Shown here one piece after another: positions 41,201 to 53,041 of a stretch of 64,000 bases of DNA (its first letter is position 1; every line of letters begins with the position of its first letter). The stretch covers positions 248,001-312,000 of the forward strand of contig JACGCK010000003.1 of assembly GCA_014925825.1 (NCBI GenBank), given 5' to 3'. The stretch comes from Pholiota molesta. Its lineage: Eukaryota > Basidiomycota > Agaricomycetes > Agaricales > Strophariaceae. The position numbers were made by a program, and so were the translations under genes. The notes below the pieces were generated by a model. It worked only from the letters and a program-made list of their open reading frames with translations. It was not told the DNA's origin and did not search any database.

Positions 41201-43822
41201 GTATCTTGTTTCTGGCAATTGCATTTGACTGATTCTGAATAACTCGATAACGCAAATGTAAGTGTCTTGGAAATGCCAAAGAAGAATACGACTTATCCGA
41301 GTCATTATAAATCTGAACGTTTATTTCAGTCTGATTTCAAGTGGTATATGTGGTGCCAATCATGGCGACAGTGTGAGCCAAGTGTAAGCATGTTCTACGA
41401 GGTCACCTGGAGGCTGGAGGTCACTCAGTCAAGGCACTTGCCGAGCTTGAGAAAATTCCCACGAAGACTTTCTTGGGCGGTTACGGCCAAGTACTAGAAA
41501 ATCATTCGCGAGGACGACAAAATTACATTAGCAACAATTTCGTCGAAAATGGAGCTAAATACCTTCTTACTGGTAAACTCATATAGAGGCATGATTATTT
41601 TCATACTGAAACTTAAAGCCGTCTATAAGGGAACACTCATGAGTTGGGCAGCACGGCAGGCTGATGCTGACTTCCCTGGCATTGAGGAGAATGAAATATC
41701 AATTCCTCTATTTATTCTGTAATTTCTACTCTGTTATACACTGTTGTAGCTTGTCGTGTATTGGCATTCGGATTACCAGGTCAGCGTTTGAATCTGTGCA
41801 ACCGTGGCACACATGTGCGTTGTGGATGCCCAGGTTCGGTCAGTTCTTTTTGTTCTTTTGTTTTGCGACACAGGTCTTCATCGTAGAATGATAGATTAAA
41901 TAGAAGACATTTACGTCGACGCAGAGCACACTGCAGCTATTATATGTGACTCCGAGATTATCATTGCATGCGCAAGCAGTGCTCGAACAAAAGCAAAACG
42001 ATAGCAACAGATCAAAATAAACGGCAACTTCGAGTGAGATATAAATTAGGAACATGGCTAGCTATCTACACCGAGTTGTGGTTGTTGTGGGTCCTAGTTG
42101 GCTGATTAACTTGAATTATGTGCTTAACAAAAGGCATCAAGGATCGAAGCTCAAATATGGCTGGTATCGGTGGATACCAACAAGCACCGACTTCACAGAC
42201 GAATCAGCAAATGTGTGATCACTAGAGAAATCCATTTTCAGGATTTTTGGCCGTTGTGTCCGGCAGTCTAAAGCACGACCGACAAGGGCAATGTTTTGAA
42301 GAGTTATTGGGCACTCAAACGTTGGATACTAGGTGCCATACATATTGTGTGATATAGACGCGCGCCTATTTTATGTGATCGGTCTCCGGATATTAAACCG
42401 ATTACACAAAGAAAAAGAGTTAACCTCGATCCGATGATCGATCGGTGTTTACTCCAGCGATTGCTCCCGTTATGGTGTTGTTGTATGTAGGTTTCAGTTG
42501 CAGAGTTCGGTCTTTCAAATGATTCGAGGAGCGGTCCTACTAACGTCCGATTGTCAGAAGGATACACGCGAGAGGTTCAAGCTCAAGCTTGAAAAAACAG
42601 TAGAAACTTAAAAGGTATCACGTTGGCGCTCGTTAGGCCTACGAGTTAGGGTCGCTTGGCAAGTTATGAACTAGCGCTGACAGCGGGACGGGTCATGGCG
42701 CCCAATATGATAACGGCTAATGGAAAAAGTATCAGTGGCATTGGAATCAATTAGATAAAGTAATGAAGGGAATGAATAGAATATGGTCTTGAATTTCTGC
42801 ACCAGTATCCCAGCGATTGGACCTCGGGTCCTGAAACTCGAAGGTAATGGTCAGGCGCGGCCGACACATGTCATGGCACATATCCAACGCCTCCATTGCG
42901 CATCGGCCCTTCTTAGGAGACTATGAATTGAAGGTTTCTTAAAAACGCATTTCCCTTCGCCGTCTCGTAAGGTCGGATAAGCAATTGATCACCGTAGATA
43001 ACAGGTAAGATAATGTGAAGGTGTGTAACATTCGTGAGAAGAGGTAAGAAGAATTAAAAAACTAGATGATAATAGGGAAGTCTCGTCGAAGCCATCATGG
43101 CATGAAATTGCTATTATAGTCAAAAAAAGGGAAAGATAATAGCTTTCATGACTCGGAGAGGTGAGAAGGTACTATGTATATCTCGCCAGGGACGGAACCC
43201 GATGAGGCGGATTAATAATAGATCAGTGGCTCGATTTGGAATTGGAGAACAAAAAGAAATGTCACGCATGTGATAGCTGGCTGTCCCGATATGGCGCGCG
43301 CCGGTCATAGTGTGTCTTCCACCGCCTCCCAACACAATAACGACAATAGCCCCAACTAATATCCCGGAGCCAGACTGACATCTATCCTGCTCCCGCAGCG
43401 TCTTCGACGCTTTTGCGCCTTTCGTTCACCTCCTGGAGCTCTTTTTTCGTGATTTTGGGGTGCCATAGCTCTTGCATTGTATTGCCAGCTAGAATGCCAG
43501 CAGGGGAATGTAATTCGGAGCCATTCCGAGTTGAGTGGCCCATGCATGGGAAATAATCTAGGCGCTGCCCAAATCTTGCATCTGACTGCCGCTGCAATGG
43601 AATCACACATCATTGGCCACTATTGTCTAATTGTTTCGGGACATCCTGCTCACCCTTCTATCGTACCGCTCTCGGAATCGATCAGATTCTCTGAGAATGT
43701 AATCTTGTGGCTTTGGGTGTAACTGAGGCCGACTCTCCTCAAAAGGCCGCTCCCCCATTCCCATTCTGACATCCCGCCATCCTTTCCCTGCGGTCTCCTT
43801 TCTTCGACCCATCCCATTCGAG
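41201..43822. other. gene-poor intergenic stretch
   Basis: About 2.6 kb with only short, compositionally random open frames on both strands. No repeat family, RNA gene or conserved motif was recognised. The last 100 bases before 43823 are pyrimidine-rich and probably hold the promoter and leader of the OPT transporter. Confidence 0.5.
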
Positions 43823-46464
43823 ATGTCCAGCGATAATCTTGCTATGGACGAGGCTAAACCATACACTTCTTCGGCGGAGAGGTTTCATGTTATCGAATCA
43901 TATGACGAAGGACAGAAGATGCGTATGCGCACTGTCCCCGATGTTCCAGAGGACGTGTTGATCAAGGAGCACTTCAATGATCCAAACTTCGACATTCACT
44001 CGCAGAGGAAATGGTCTTCTCTTCTGAGATAGACGCCGAGTCCAACTTCGAGTCGGATAGGTATTCCACCGATAGAGCGGAATCCAGGAATTCAACGGCA
44101 ATTGACTTTGATGAGTATGTCGCTATTTAATCTTCACCAGGCTGTTCTTTTTCTGACATGCTGTTTAGTGAATCCCCTACCCGGAAGTGCGAGCTGCAGT
44201 TGCAAGCGTGGACGACCCACTGATGCCCGTCAACACATTCCGCATGTGGTTTTTGGGCATCATTTTCGCTCTTTTGACATCGGGTTTAAACCAGATTTTT
44301 CCCTGCGCTGTATGTCTATCATCTCTTGACCATCATCAGCCTTGGCTTATTTTTGAACTCAGTCCCTTCGATCTACCTCTCTGGTATTGTTGCCCAGTTG
44401 GTTTCTCTCCCTTGCGGTAAAGCACTGGCGGCTATTCTTCCAACTACACGTTACAAAACCTTCGGTTATGTTTGGTCGCTCAACCCCGGCCCCTTCAACA
44501 TCAAGGAGCATGTTTGCATCACGGTCATGGCCAGCGTCGTCGTCGGTGGGCTTATTCCACCGAGGTCGTCCTTACCACTCGCATCTTCTATGGTATTCCT
44601 ACGCCTATGAGCTTCCAAATCCTCCTTGCACTCGGCTCGCAGATTGTCGGCTTCGCTCTCGGTGGCTTGTTGCGCCCGTTCGTCGTCTGGCCTTCAAGCA
44701 TGATCTGGCCTGGTGCCCTGGTCAACTCCGCCCTCTTCAACACTCTTCACAAAAATTACGGCAAGCGCGAAAAAGGCCACATGACCCGCCAGCGCTTTTT
44801 CCTTATCGCTGTCGCATGCAGCTTCGTTTGGTACTGGATTCCCGGGTACCTTTCACAGCTTTGAGTATGTTCAACTGGGTTTGTTGGATTGCCCCCAACA
44901 ACCTCGTCGTCAATACCTTGTTTGGAACGAATACCGGTTTGGGTATGAGCGTCCTTACTTTCGATTGGGGCATGATTGCGTTTATCGGAAGCCCTCTTGT
45001 GACACCAGTACGCCTTTTCATTCCATTCCCATTTTCTTATCCTGACCAATTCTTTAACAGTGGTGGTCGCAAATGAACACTGGTATCGCTTTTATCACCA
45101 TGTTCTGGCTTATTTGCCCTATCATTTACTGTAAGCGACTTTTTACTCCCCCCATTCAACAAATCTAATAATGGTACATCAGTCAGCAATGTCTGGAACT
45201 CTGCTTACTTCCCAATTTCTGCCACCTTCGCATTCGATAATACTGGCGGCATGTACCAAGCTGCAAACATCATCACCAACGGCATCTTCGACCAGGCGAA
45301 ATATTCAGCTTATTCTCCCGTTTTCCTCACCGCCTCTCAAGCCCTTGCCTGCGGGATCGCCTTCGCCGCATTCCCATCAGTCTTTGTGCATACGTTCCTG
45401 TGGTTCCGCAAGGATATCGTCCGCCGCTTCCGCAACACTTTGAAAGATGAGCGCGATGTGCACTCTCGTCTTATGCAATACTATCCCGAGGTCCCTGCCT
45501 GGTGGTACGCCCTCGTTGGTGTCATCGCTTTCGCCTTCTTCTGCACGTCCATCGAGATCTTCCCCACCCAGCTCCCCATCTGGGCGCAGTCGTTGGAGTC
45601 ATAATCTCCTCCATACTCGCTATCCCACTTGCCATGCTCCAGGCCATCACGAACCAACAGGTGCCCACACAGGTCATGTACGAACTCATCGGCGGTTATA
45701 TGCTCCCCGGAAAGCCCATCGCAAATGTCCTCTTCAAGACGATTGCCTTCATCACTTGCAACCAGGGGATAAACTTTGCCGGCGACCTCAAGCTTGGTCA
45801 CTATATGAAGATCCCGCCCCGCATGATGTTCCTCGTCCAGGTCGTTGCTGCTATCATCGCCTGCATCTGGGTCACGCTTCTCCAGATGGATGTTCAATAC
45901 ATCGAGGACATCTGCACGCCCGGCCAGAAGCAAGGCTTCAGCTGCCCTGGCTCGACCACCTTTGCCACTGCCTCTGTCCTCTGGGGCGCCGTCGGCCCTC
46001 GCCGCCTCTTCAGCCCAGGCGCGCCCTACTCCGGCCTGCTCTGGTTCTTCCCCATCGGCATCCTCGCCCCATCCCCTTCTACCTCGCCGCGCGCAAGTGG
46101 CCCATGTCGTTCTGGCGCTACATCAACGTGCCCGTATTCTTCGCCGGCCTCGGCGCGATGCCCCCGCGTCTGGCATCAACTACATCTCATGGGTGATGTG
46201 GGGCTTCATGTTCAACTTCGTGATCCGCCGCAGGTACTTCCGTGGTGGATGCGCTACAACTACATCCTGTCCGCCTCGCTCGACTCCGGCGTCGCGCTGG
46301 CCACAGTGGTGATCTTCTTTGCGCTTGGTCTGCCCAAGACGGGCGGCATCAACCTGAGCTGGTGGGGCAACGAGGTGTGGATGAACACGGCGGATGCCAA
46401 TGGCATTCCGTTCAAGGCGATTCCCGCAGTGCCAGGTATCATTGGGCCTGCGACATGGTCATAG
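43823..46464 (+). CDS. oligopeptide transporter, OPT family (frame interrupted)
   Basis: This is a proton-coupled importer of tetra/pentapeptides or glutathione in the plasma membrane. The start MSSDNLAMDEAKPYTSS leads into an acidic cytosolic N-terminus. Core motifs are VDDPLMPVNTFRMWFLG, the OPT signature region SLNPGPFNIKEHVCITVMA, and WPSSMIWPGALVNSALFNTL. Further on are FNWVCWIAPNN, LKDERDVHSRLMQYYPEVPA, the second signature region LKLGHYMKIPPRMMF, and YNYILSASLDSGVAL. Repeated hydrophobic segments fit 12-16 membrane helices. At least nine single-base losses are inferred: about 44002, 44175, 44298, 44549, 44852, 45586, 46069, 46163 and 46242. Each restores the next conserved block. Introns at about 44115, 44310, 45008 and 45130 look normal. 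The gene is probably intact in the organism. Confidence 0.87.
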
Positions 46465-46891
46465 ATACAACCCATTCCAGTGAGGATTGATTCCTTATAG
46501 CGCTGGAGATAACGACGATTACGCATACCATTACTCATTTGTATATCCATCATTGCATTTTGAAATGCCCCACCCACTTCATTCATTACCCTTTGTCATA
46601 ACTATTATTGCCTTTTTTCATTTTTCTTTCCTCATTCACTTTTTGGCGACACACTGCATCATCTTCATCTTCATATCTCTATGTACTCATTAGTATACTC
46701 AATAGCTCGAACGACTGCAATGACAATGACATACCATGATTAGAAACTCATTTATGTGTGAAGTGATGTGTACTCCAGAAGCTGATGAGACTTGCGCGTG
46801 AACCAGCTTGCCGAAAGAAAAAAAAAGAAAGGTATAAAATATAACACGTTTTATCGAACGGAAAAGAACATGATACAAGCAATCAAATACA
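46465..46891. other. convergent intergenic 3' regions
   Basis: About 430 bp lie between the stops of the OPT gene (plus) and PRP19 (minus). It is AT-rich with a pyrimidine-rich stretch at 46,600-46,680. No gene is seen. Confidence 0.55.
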
Positions 46892-48537
46892 TTAAGCAGC
46901 AGGCAGACTCCAAATCCTGACTTCTCTACCTGTCGCGCCCCAAATCTCTTTGCCTTGGTCGCCAAACGCAAAGTCAGACACCTCTCCTCCTTCGTCGAGT
47001 CTGAGGAGCTCTTCCCAAGTCTTGTGCGCATAAATACGCCCGCCAAGGCTGCCGACAACACCGAGGAACTGCGCGCTCGTGTCGAACGCCACCCGGTTGA
47101 TCTTGAAGTCGTCGCCGAGCGCGATCGTGTGCGTCGCCTTCTGCTTGCGCAGATCCCAGATGGCGACCGAGGACAGCGAGTTGGGCGCGAGGAGGTGGTA
47201 GCCGTTTTCGGAGAACGCAAGCGTGTTCACGGTGAAGGGCGCAGCATCGGGTGGCGAGAGCGAGGCGGCGATGGCGCCCGTGCGGATGTCGTAGATCTGG
47301 ATGGTCGAGGTGGGCGTGCCCAAGCCGAGGAGGGTACCGTCAGGGTGGATCGCGAGCGAGGTAAACGCCTCTTCTGACGGCAATGAACGGAAGACTTGCG
47401 AAAAGTTGCTGAGGTCGTGCAAAGAGTATGTCTTGTCGGTGGATGAGAGAGCTAGAGGGTGTTCGTGGGGTGCACAGCGAGACCGGTAAGTTCTCCCTTA
47501 TGCGAACGCACCGTGGACTTGGGGAATTATTCGCCCGACGTAGCGTCATGCGACCAGACTTTGGCAATCTTGTCGCCCAGCGGATAGGATGAGAGTAGGC
47601 TCGTCGGTGACTCCCGCAGTGCGACATGGTTGACTTTTTTGGTGTGGCCCTTCAGGGAAGCCAGAATCTTGTTGTGCTCCTATCGTATAGCTGGACGACC
47701 TTATCGTTTCCACCGGTCAAAAATGTGAAGGGTTGAGGCGGGAGACGGCCAGAGCGGTGATTCCAGCGGGAAGCAGAATGGAGAGAGGGGATGGTGTGCG
47801 TGGCGACGAAGGTTTTACTTCAGCGGGGTGCGTATCCTGGAGCGGGCTTGCGCTTCTTGCGGGCGGCGCTCAAGGCTTGGTGGGTTTCGTCGATCTGGGC
47901 AGTGATGTTAGCTGGCAGACCGCCTTCTGCGGCGCCCTCCTCTTCCATCTCGACGTCTTGAGCAGGCGCTGCAGAAGTATTCCCATGGACGCCTGGACAT
48001 TTGAGAGAGCCCTACGATGAAAAAGTCAGTTTTGTCATTCATGAGAGACACCATGAGCACGTACTCTCTTGCAGCATCACGCTCGCGAATTAGGCGTGCA
48101 CGACTCTGCTGGCAGCATCCTGCGCATAGAGCGCGTAGCTCAGCTCCTGACGCGTTGCATTGAGCTTTTGCTCGGTGTTATATGCACCGAGCACGAGCGC
48201 GTCCCATTCATTCTGGAGGAGATGCAGGAGGGCAGGGACGGATGTATGGGTTGGAGGCCGGGGAGCAGCAGTGGCTGGGGCTAGAAAAGAATAGAATCAG
48301 CTTAACGCTCCAATACTTGTAAGGAATGCATAGGATCAACCAGTAGTCAGTGAATACTAGACGACGTACATGCTTTGACCGCAATAAGATCAGACTCCTC
48401 CAATTTTTCTCCCGTTAGTGGGTCTGTTCCATTCTCGGTGATGTATTTGACGATGAGACGGCGCTCGTAAACGTGGCCAGATTTTGAGGACACGACAGGG
48501 TCCTGCGGGGGCTCCCAGAGATGGCACAGAAGAACAT
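46892..48537 (-). CDS. PRP19: pre-mRNA-processing factor 19, U-box and WD40 ubiquitin ligase (frame interrupted)
   Basis: This is the core E3 ligase of the NineTeen complex that activates the spliceosome. The N-terminus at 48537 (MFFCAISG) opens the U-box. The box continues DPVVSSKSGHVYERRLIVKY and GTDPLTGEKLEESDLI. A helical middle (ALLQGLQNEWDALVLGAYNT) leads to the WD40 propeller. The C-terminal blades read without interruption from MHDLSNFSQVF to VRIWSLPAA. Single-base breaks are inferred at about 48515, 47983, 47721, 47673 and 47453, mostly one base lost from a run. Two more ambiguous places lie between 47,800 and 47,860, and an apparent in-frame TAA at 47527-47529 sits in this damaged stretch. 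PRP19 is normally essential, so these are probably sequence errors. SGT2 is divergent 113 bp away. Confidence 0.88.
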
Positions 48538-48650
48538 GATAGTGGTTCGCGTAGACGGTGACGCGATGATGCACGCCGTCTTTTTCAACTTGACGCACGC
48601 AAGAACAGCTTGTTGTCCCTTGTTTGCTCTCTACCTTCGTCCCGATCACC
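48538..48650. promoter_or_regulatory. short shared divergent promoter PRP19/SGT2
   Basis: Only 113 bp separate the start codons of PRP19 (minus) and SGT2 (plus), so the promoter must be shared. A pyrimidine-rich stretch (48,615-48,645) precedes the SGT2 ATG. Confidence 0.5.
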
Positions 48651-49936
48651 ATGTCTGAGAAACAGCAGCAGCTCGTATACGCTATCATCGAGTTCCTAAC
48701 CAGGCTATACAGGATGGAACAGTAAAGGCAGACGACCAGGAGGGTCTCGAAGTTGCCAGTGTGTTTTTATTTCAATTTAACCGGAAGAAAGTGCTGATCA
48801 TGCGCGCAGTCCAATGTATAGGAGAGGCCTTCGGCGTCGATCCATCTAATCAGGAGCAGGCGCAGAAATTGTCTGTCAAGCCCGCCACGCTCCAGAGCAT
48901 ATTCGACGTGTTCACAAAGACTCGCCAAAAGGTAGCCTCGTCTCGACGCAGGCACCAGGTTCCCCTTCGGCGGCGGCATCCCCGTCTGCAGGGCCCTCTG
49001 CAGAAGATAAAGTCCAAGCAGAGAAATTCAAGCAGACTGGAAACGCGCAGATGTCTACCAAAGACTATGACGCCGGCATTGACTCGTACGACAAGGCCAT
49101 CTCGCTCGATCCCACAAACCCGGTGTATTATTCTAACCGTGCCGCGGCGTACTCGAGCAAAGGCGATCATCTCGCGGCCGTCGGCGATGCAGAGCAGGCC
49201 ATCTCTGTCGACCCAAAATTCGTCAAGGCATATCACAGACTTGGGTGCGTCTCCGCTTCTGCGCACGTAGAATAATTGGTCCCTGATCTACTATCTTATC
49301 TACTACACCATCTTTCTATTCACAGACATGCGCAATATTCCCTTGGAGACTTTTCAGCAGCAGCAAACGCCTTCGAGCGCGGACTTAAGTTGGAGCCAGG
49401 CAATGCGGGGCTCAAGTCCGGTTTGCAGAACGCCAAGGCCAGAGTTTCCGATGAGAGCGCAGTGAGGTCCCCCAGCCCAGCTGGTCCCCCTGCGGGCGCG
49501 GGTGCTGGTGCTGGTGCGGAGCAGGTGGCCCCGGTCTAGCTGGCATGGCAGACATGCTGCGTGGCATGGGCGGAGGCGGCGGTGGCGGAGGGATGCCCGA
49601 TCTCGCGAGTATCATGAATAATCCGCAACTTATGGCGATGGCACAGCAGATGGCCGCAAATGGAGGACTTCAAAATCTTCTTTCCAATCCTTCCGTAGCG
49701 AACATGGTATGCGGTTATTTTCTACAGGCCCTCAAAGGAGACAAGATTCTAATCACGACGATCTAGATGAACCGCGTACAAACCGGAAACATGCCTTCCA
49801 TGGATGAAATCATGGCAGATCCCAACCTTCGGTCATTGTAAGTTTAGACATACTTCACATTCAGTGCTCTCGGTTGACAGACTATTTTTCTAGGGCTGAA
49901 CAATTTGGCGGTGCAGCCGGGGCAGGTCAACAATAG
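48651..49936 (+). CDS. SGT2: small glutamine-rich TPR protein (GET-pathway co-chaperone)
   Basis: SGT2 passes tail-anchored membrane proteins to Get3 via Get4/Get5 and binds Hsp70/Hsp90. The start at 48651 gives MSEKQQQLVYAIIEFL, the N-terminal dimerisation helix that contacts Get5. It continues CIGEAFGVDPSNQEQAQKLS. Three TPR repeats follow: AEKFKQTGNAQMSTKDYDA, AISLDPTNPVYYSNRAAAYS and ISVDPKFVKAYHRLGHAQYS. The Gly/Met/Gln-rich substrate-binding tail has NNPQLMAMAQQMAANG and repeated NP motifs, ending GAAGAGQQ at 49936. Four introns are seen, near 48757, 49243, 49706 and 49838. One-base losses are inferred at about 48699, 48940 and 49519. The length of about 340 aa fits the family. Confidence 0.9.
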
Positions 49937-50391
49937 TCGAGTATACTACAGCTAATGTAGTAACATTTCTTGAGTACCAGGTAGTCAATCAATATCACTC
50001 CACACTTCTACTCAAAACACGATGATTTTTTGAAATTCAAAAGAGGAAGGTTCTTCGGCTGTCACACGACATTACATGATTTTTTAATACCGATGTTGGA
50101 TATGCAAGGATTAATTTGAAGAGATGGTAGAGTAGGGTAGGATCCATGGGTCATACACAATAAACCCTAAAGAAATCAAAACACCGTACACTGAACGGTT
50201 CGGGCCTTTTATCGACCTATTTAAGCACGAAAACTAGGTTGAAAGCAATTAGACAAAGTAGATTTAAGTGTTCGAGATGACCATGCCTGTATCAAACAGG
50301 CCTGGTTCAAAGATTAGTAGTTTGGAGCTTGAGATAGTACATCGAGAATTGTGTTGAACAAGGAGAAAAACAGACACCCATTCTATACCGT
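49937..50391. other. convergent intergenic 3' regions
   Basis: About 450 bp lie between the ends of SGT2 (plus) and the Myb/zinc-finger gene (minus). No coding frame or RNA gene is recognised. Confidence 0.5.
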
Positions 50392-52829
50392 TAGAAGAGC
50401 GGAAGGCGATACCGACGACTCTTCCCAAAGCATAGAAGGGCCACCACAGGGCTAAGTTGCTGCAGTTCCAGTGGCGGCTTCGCTCTAAGTTTCTTCGCTT
50501 TTATCGGTATCGCACGTTCCAAGGCAGGCGGTACCACCGGAAGTTGCGCTGGCATGTCGGCAGGATGACCCTACCAGCACCCATTAGTTAGCACAGGTAA
50601 AAGCCGCGAAAATGGAAGATGACCGACAAATTTGATATGATAGCGCAAGCCGCTAGTTTGCCGGTAGGCCTTGTAGCAATTCGGGAGTGGGCACGGGTAC
50701 CTGCGCTGCGTTTCTTCCTCGTCGTCTTCTCCACTTAGCGTGGTAGGGTTCTGGTCGGGGGTACTTGGCTGTTGCGCGTTGAATCGGGAGAAAAGGGCAT
50801 TGGTGAAGTGGGCGGTAGATCTGGATATAAATTAATTAGAAAGCAGAATTTAACGCAGGAAAATTGTCCGGTGATTTTTTAAGAACATACATTTGTAAAT
50901 GGTATTGGAGGCCATTTATTGACTAATAAAATAGCAATCAGTGTGGGTTATCGCTTTGAAAGTAATGTAGCCGTACCTTCCAAGATTTTTCGCAACCCGG
51001 CAAAGCACATCGAAATGGCTTTTCAGCAACCTCGCTCTCTAAATGCGCTTCTTTGGTATGATCTAGTAATTCACCAGATGTACTGAAGCAGTTGATGCTG
51101 GTCTTGGCACCTGGTGGCCAACATGTTGGACGACCGCAAGCATATGGACGAAGGTTGGGGCTATATGGAAGTGATTAATAAAACTATATTATAGATAGTA
51201 ATGATGTGAACGAACTCCAAAGGAAGGATTGACGACAAGCGCGTGGCAGTGGTGGCCTTCATAGAGGGCTTGGGTTTCCTTACGTTGAGTTTCTTTGTAC
51301 GCTGCAGGAGACTTGACTGAGATTCATTGGAAGGAGAAAATAGCAGAGACGTCGACGTGGGTAGGTCTGCATTAGGCAGATCCAAGATTGTTCCAGTATA
51401 CGGACTCGAGGCTGGCGATAAAGGCGTAAACAGACCGAACGGAGTTGATGATGCTGAGGAGAAGTCGTCGTTGAATATCGAGCGGTTATCAATGGTGCTA
51501 CGAGGTGAATCAAAATCTTCTGGAGCGGAGCGGGGCTTCCAAAAGCTAAATTGTAAGGCGTCCAAAGAACTCCGAGGCAGTTCTGTAGGAATGTAGATAG
51601 GAGAAGCCGAAGTAAAGAAACTGGTATCGTGTAGACGACCAAGACTGAACGTGTCATCATACGGTAAATGGGCGATAGATGCTTCCAAGCTGGGTCCATC
51701 CATGGGTGGCGGCTGTGAATAGTCGGCTGTGACATGAGGATGTCATTCATCTCGGGAATTCCATTGCACTGAGATAGAGGAGATAGGGATGGTTGTCTGT
51801 CAGGATCATTGGGTATATCCTGGACAAGAAGCTCTGGGGTATTGTTCAGACTGATGGGTGGTAATGAGGGAGGCGGCCGGGGAGGATCGGATAGCGCCGC
51901 GCTGAGTGACGAGGAGGAGAATTGAAAGGGGGCTACATTGGGATCTCGCATATCTAGTACTTCAGGCGTAGGTTCACGGAACGTGCGTATCGTATTGAGA
52001 TCCGCGTCCGTAGTAAATGTAGGGTAGGCTTCAGGCGGAAAGTACGGTGGCCAATGAGGTTCCGCAGTAGCAACTTCAGTTTGCGTAGTATATTGTGCGA
52101 CAGGAGCCAAATTTTCTGGCGGTTGAATAACTTGTTCAGGAGTGGAAAGTTGAGATAAGCGTGAAGCTTTTTTGCGTTCCAACAAACGCCATCTGTCGGA
52201 GGTGGTCAGCGCCGATACAGTATACAAGTGTCTGTGGGAAACAAACCGATTCCTGCAGCCGAGGCCACTGCGTTGCAGTTCATTGCCCACTTTTCCCCAC
52301 TTTCCGCCAATGCGGTTGTAGGCGTCAATGAGGAGCTGATCTTCCTCTGGAGTCCATTGATCTTTCTTCAAGTTCGGATCGAGAGCTTCGCGGTAACGCT
52401 TTGAGCAAGCATCGTCCGTTCGTCCAGGTATTTGGCGTGCGATGGCAGACCACTTCGGACCGAATTGTAAATAAAGCTCTATTAGTTGTTCGTCTTCAGC
52501 GGTTGTCCAAGCTGATTTCTTGACATTCGGTTGGAGCGAGTGTAGCCAGCGCTTGGAAGGGAAAGAGGAAAGAAATTAGATTGGAATAAGATCGCCAGCA
52601 TTCTGGGTTGAGAGGAAATACACACCTTCCGACAGGCTTTGTTAGTTCTACCTGGTACAAGAAGGGCTACGTTCTTCCAGTTGTCGTTTTCGCCGTAAAG
52701 TGCCACACCTTGCCTAAGAAGTTGGTCTGTGGGGCATTAAATTATTTGAGTTGCTCATGTAAGAGATCTGGACGAGAAATAAACACCTTCTTCCTCTGAC
52801 CACGGTCGACTGATGTTTCTTTCTGACAT
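50392..52829 (-). CDS. Myb (three-repeat) protein fused to SFP1-like C2H2 zinc fingers
   Basis: This is a probable nuclear transcription factor. The start at 52829 gives MSERNISRPWSEEEDQLL. The first Myb repeat continues NWKNVALLVPGRTNKACRKR, the second has AWTTAEDEQLIELYLQFGPK, and the third has DQWTPEEDQLLIDAYNRIGG and GCRNRWRLLERKK. A Ser/Pro-rich middle follows. At about 51196 a GT-AG intron joins RLSSILPLE to DPNLRPYACGRPTCWPPGA, leading into finger-like blocks FRCALPGCEKSWKSINGLQY and YPCPLPNCYKAYRQTSGLRY. It ends GKSRRYRLPLF at 50392. The finger block resembles fungal SFP1-type regulators. One base is lost near 51723. The alternative is two tandem genes, with the Myb gene ending at 51161; the smooth splice and lack of any intergenic space favour one protein. 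Confidence 0.7.
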
Positions 52830-53041
52830 GGCTCAGAGTCACCAAGCATGACAAGGGGGTGAGTTGAATGCCTCGGAACCATGAAGCCCAAGGAAGGCTG
52901 TATATGGTAACACGTCACATTGTGACTCGGTCATTCTTTGTCTTGCCGCGCCGTCTACATTATGTTAAGCAACAGCCTCCACCACCATCCAACTCCTTGT
53001 ATTTTACATCTTCTTATATTGTACGCGGTCACTAGCCGTGC
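52830..53041. promoter_or_regulatory. divergent promoter, Myb/zinc-finger gene and PRP17
   Basis: This gap of 212 bp separates two opposite start codons. Both promoters and leaders must lie here; no individual element was identified. Confidence 0.45.
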
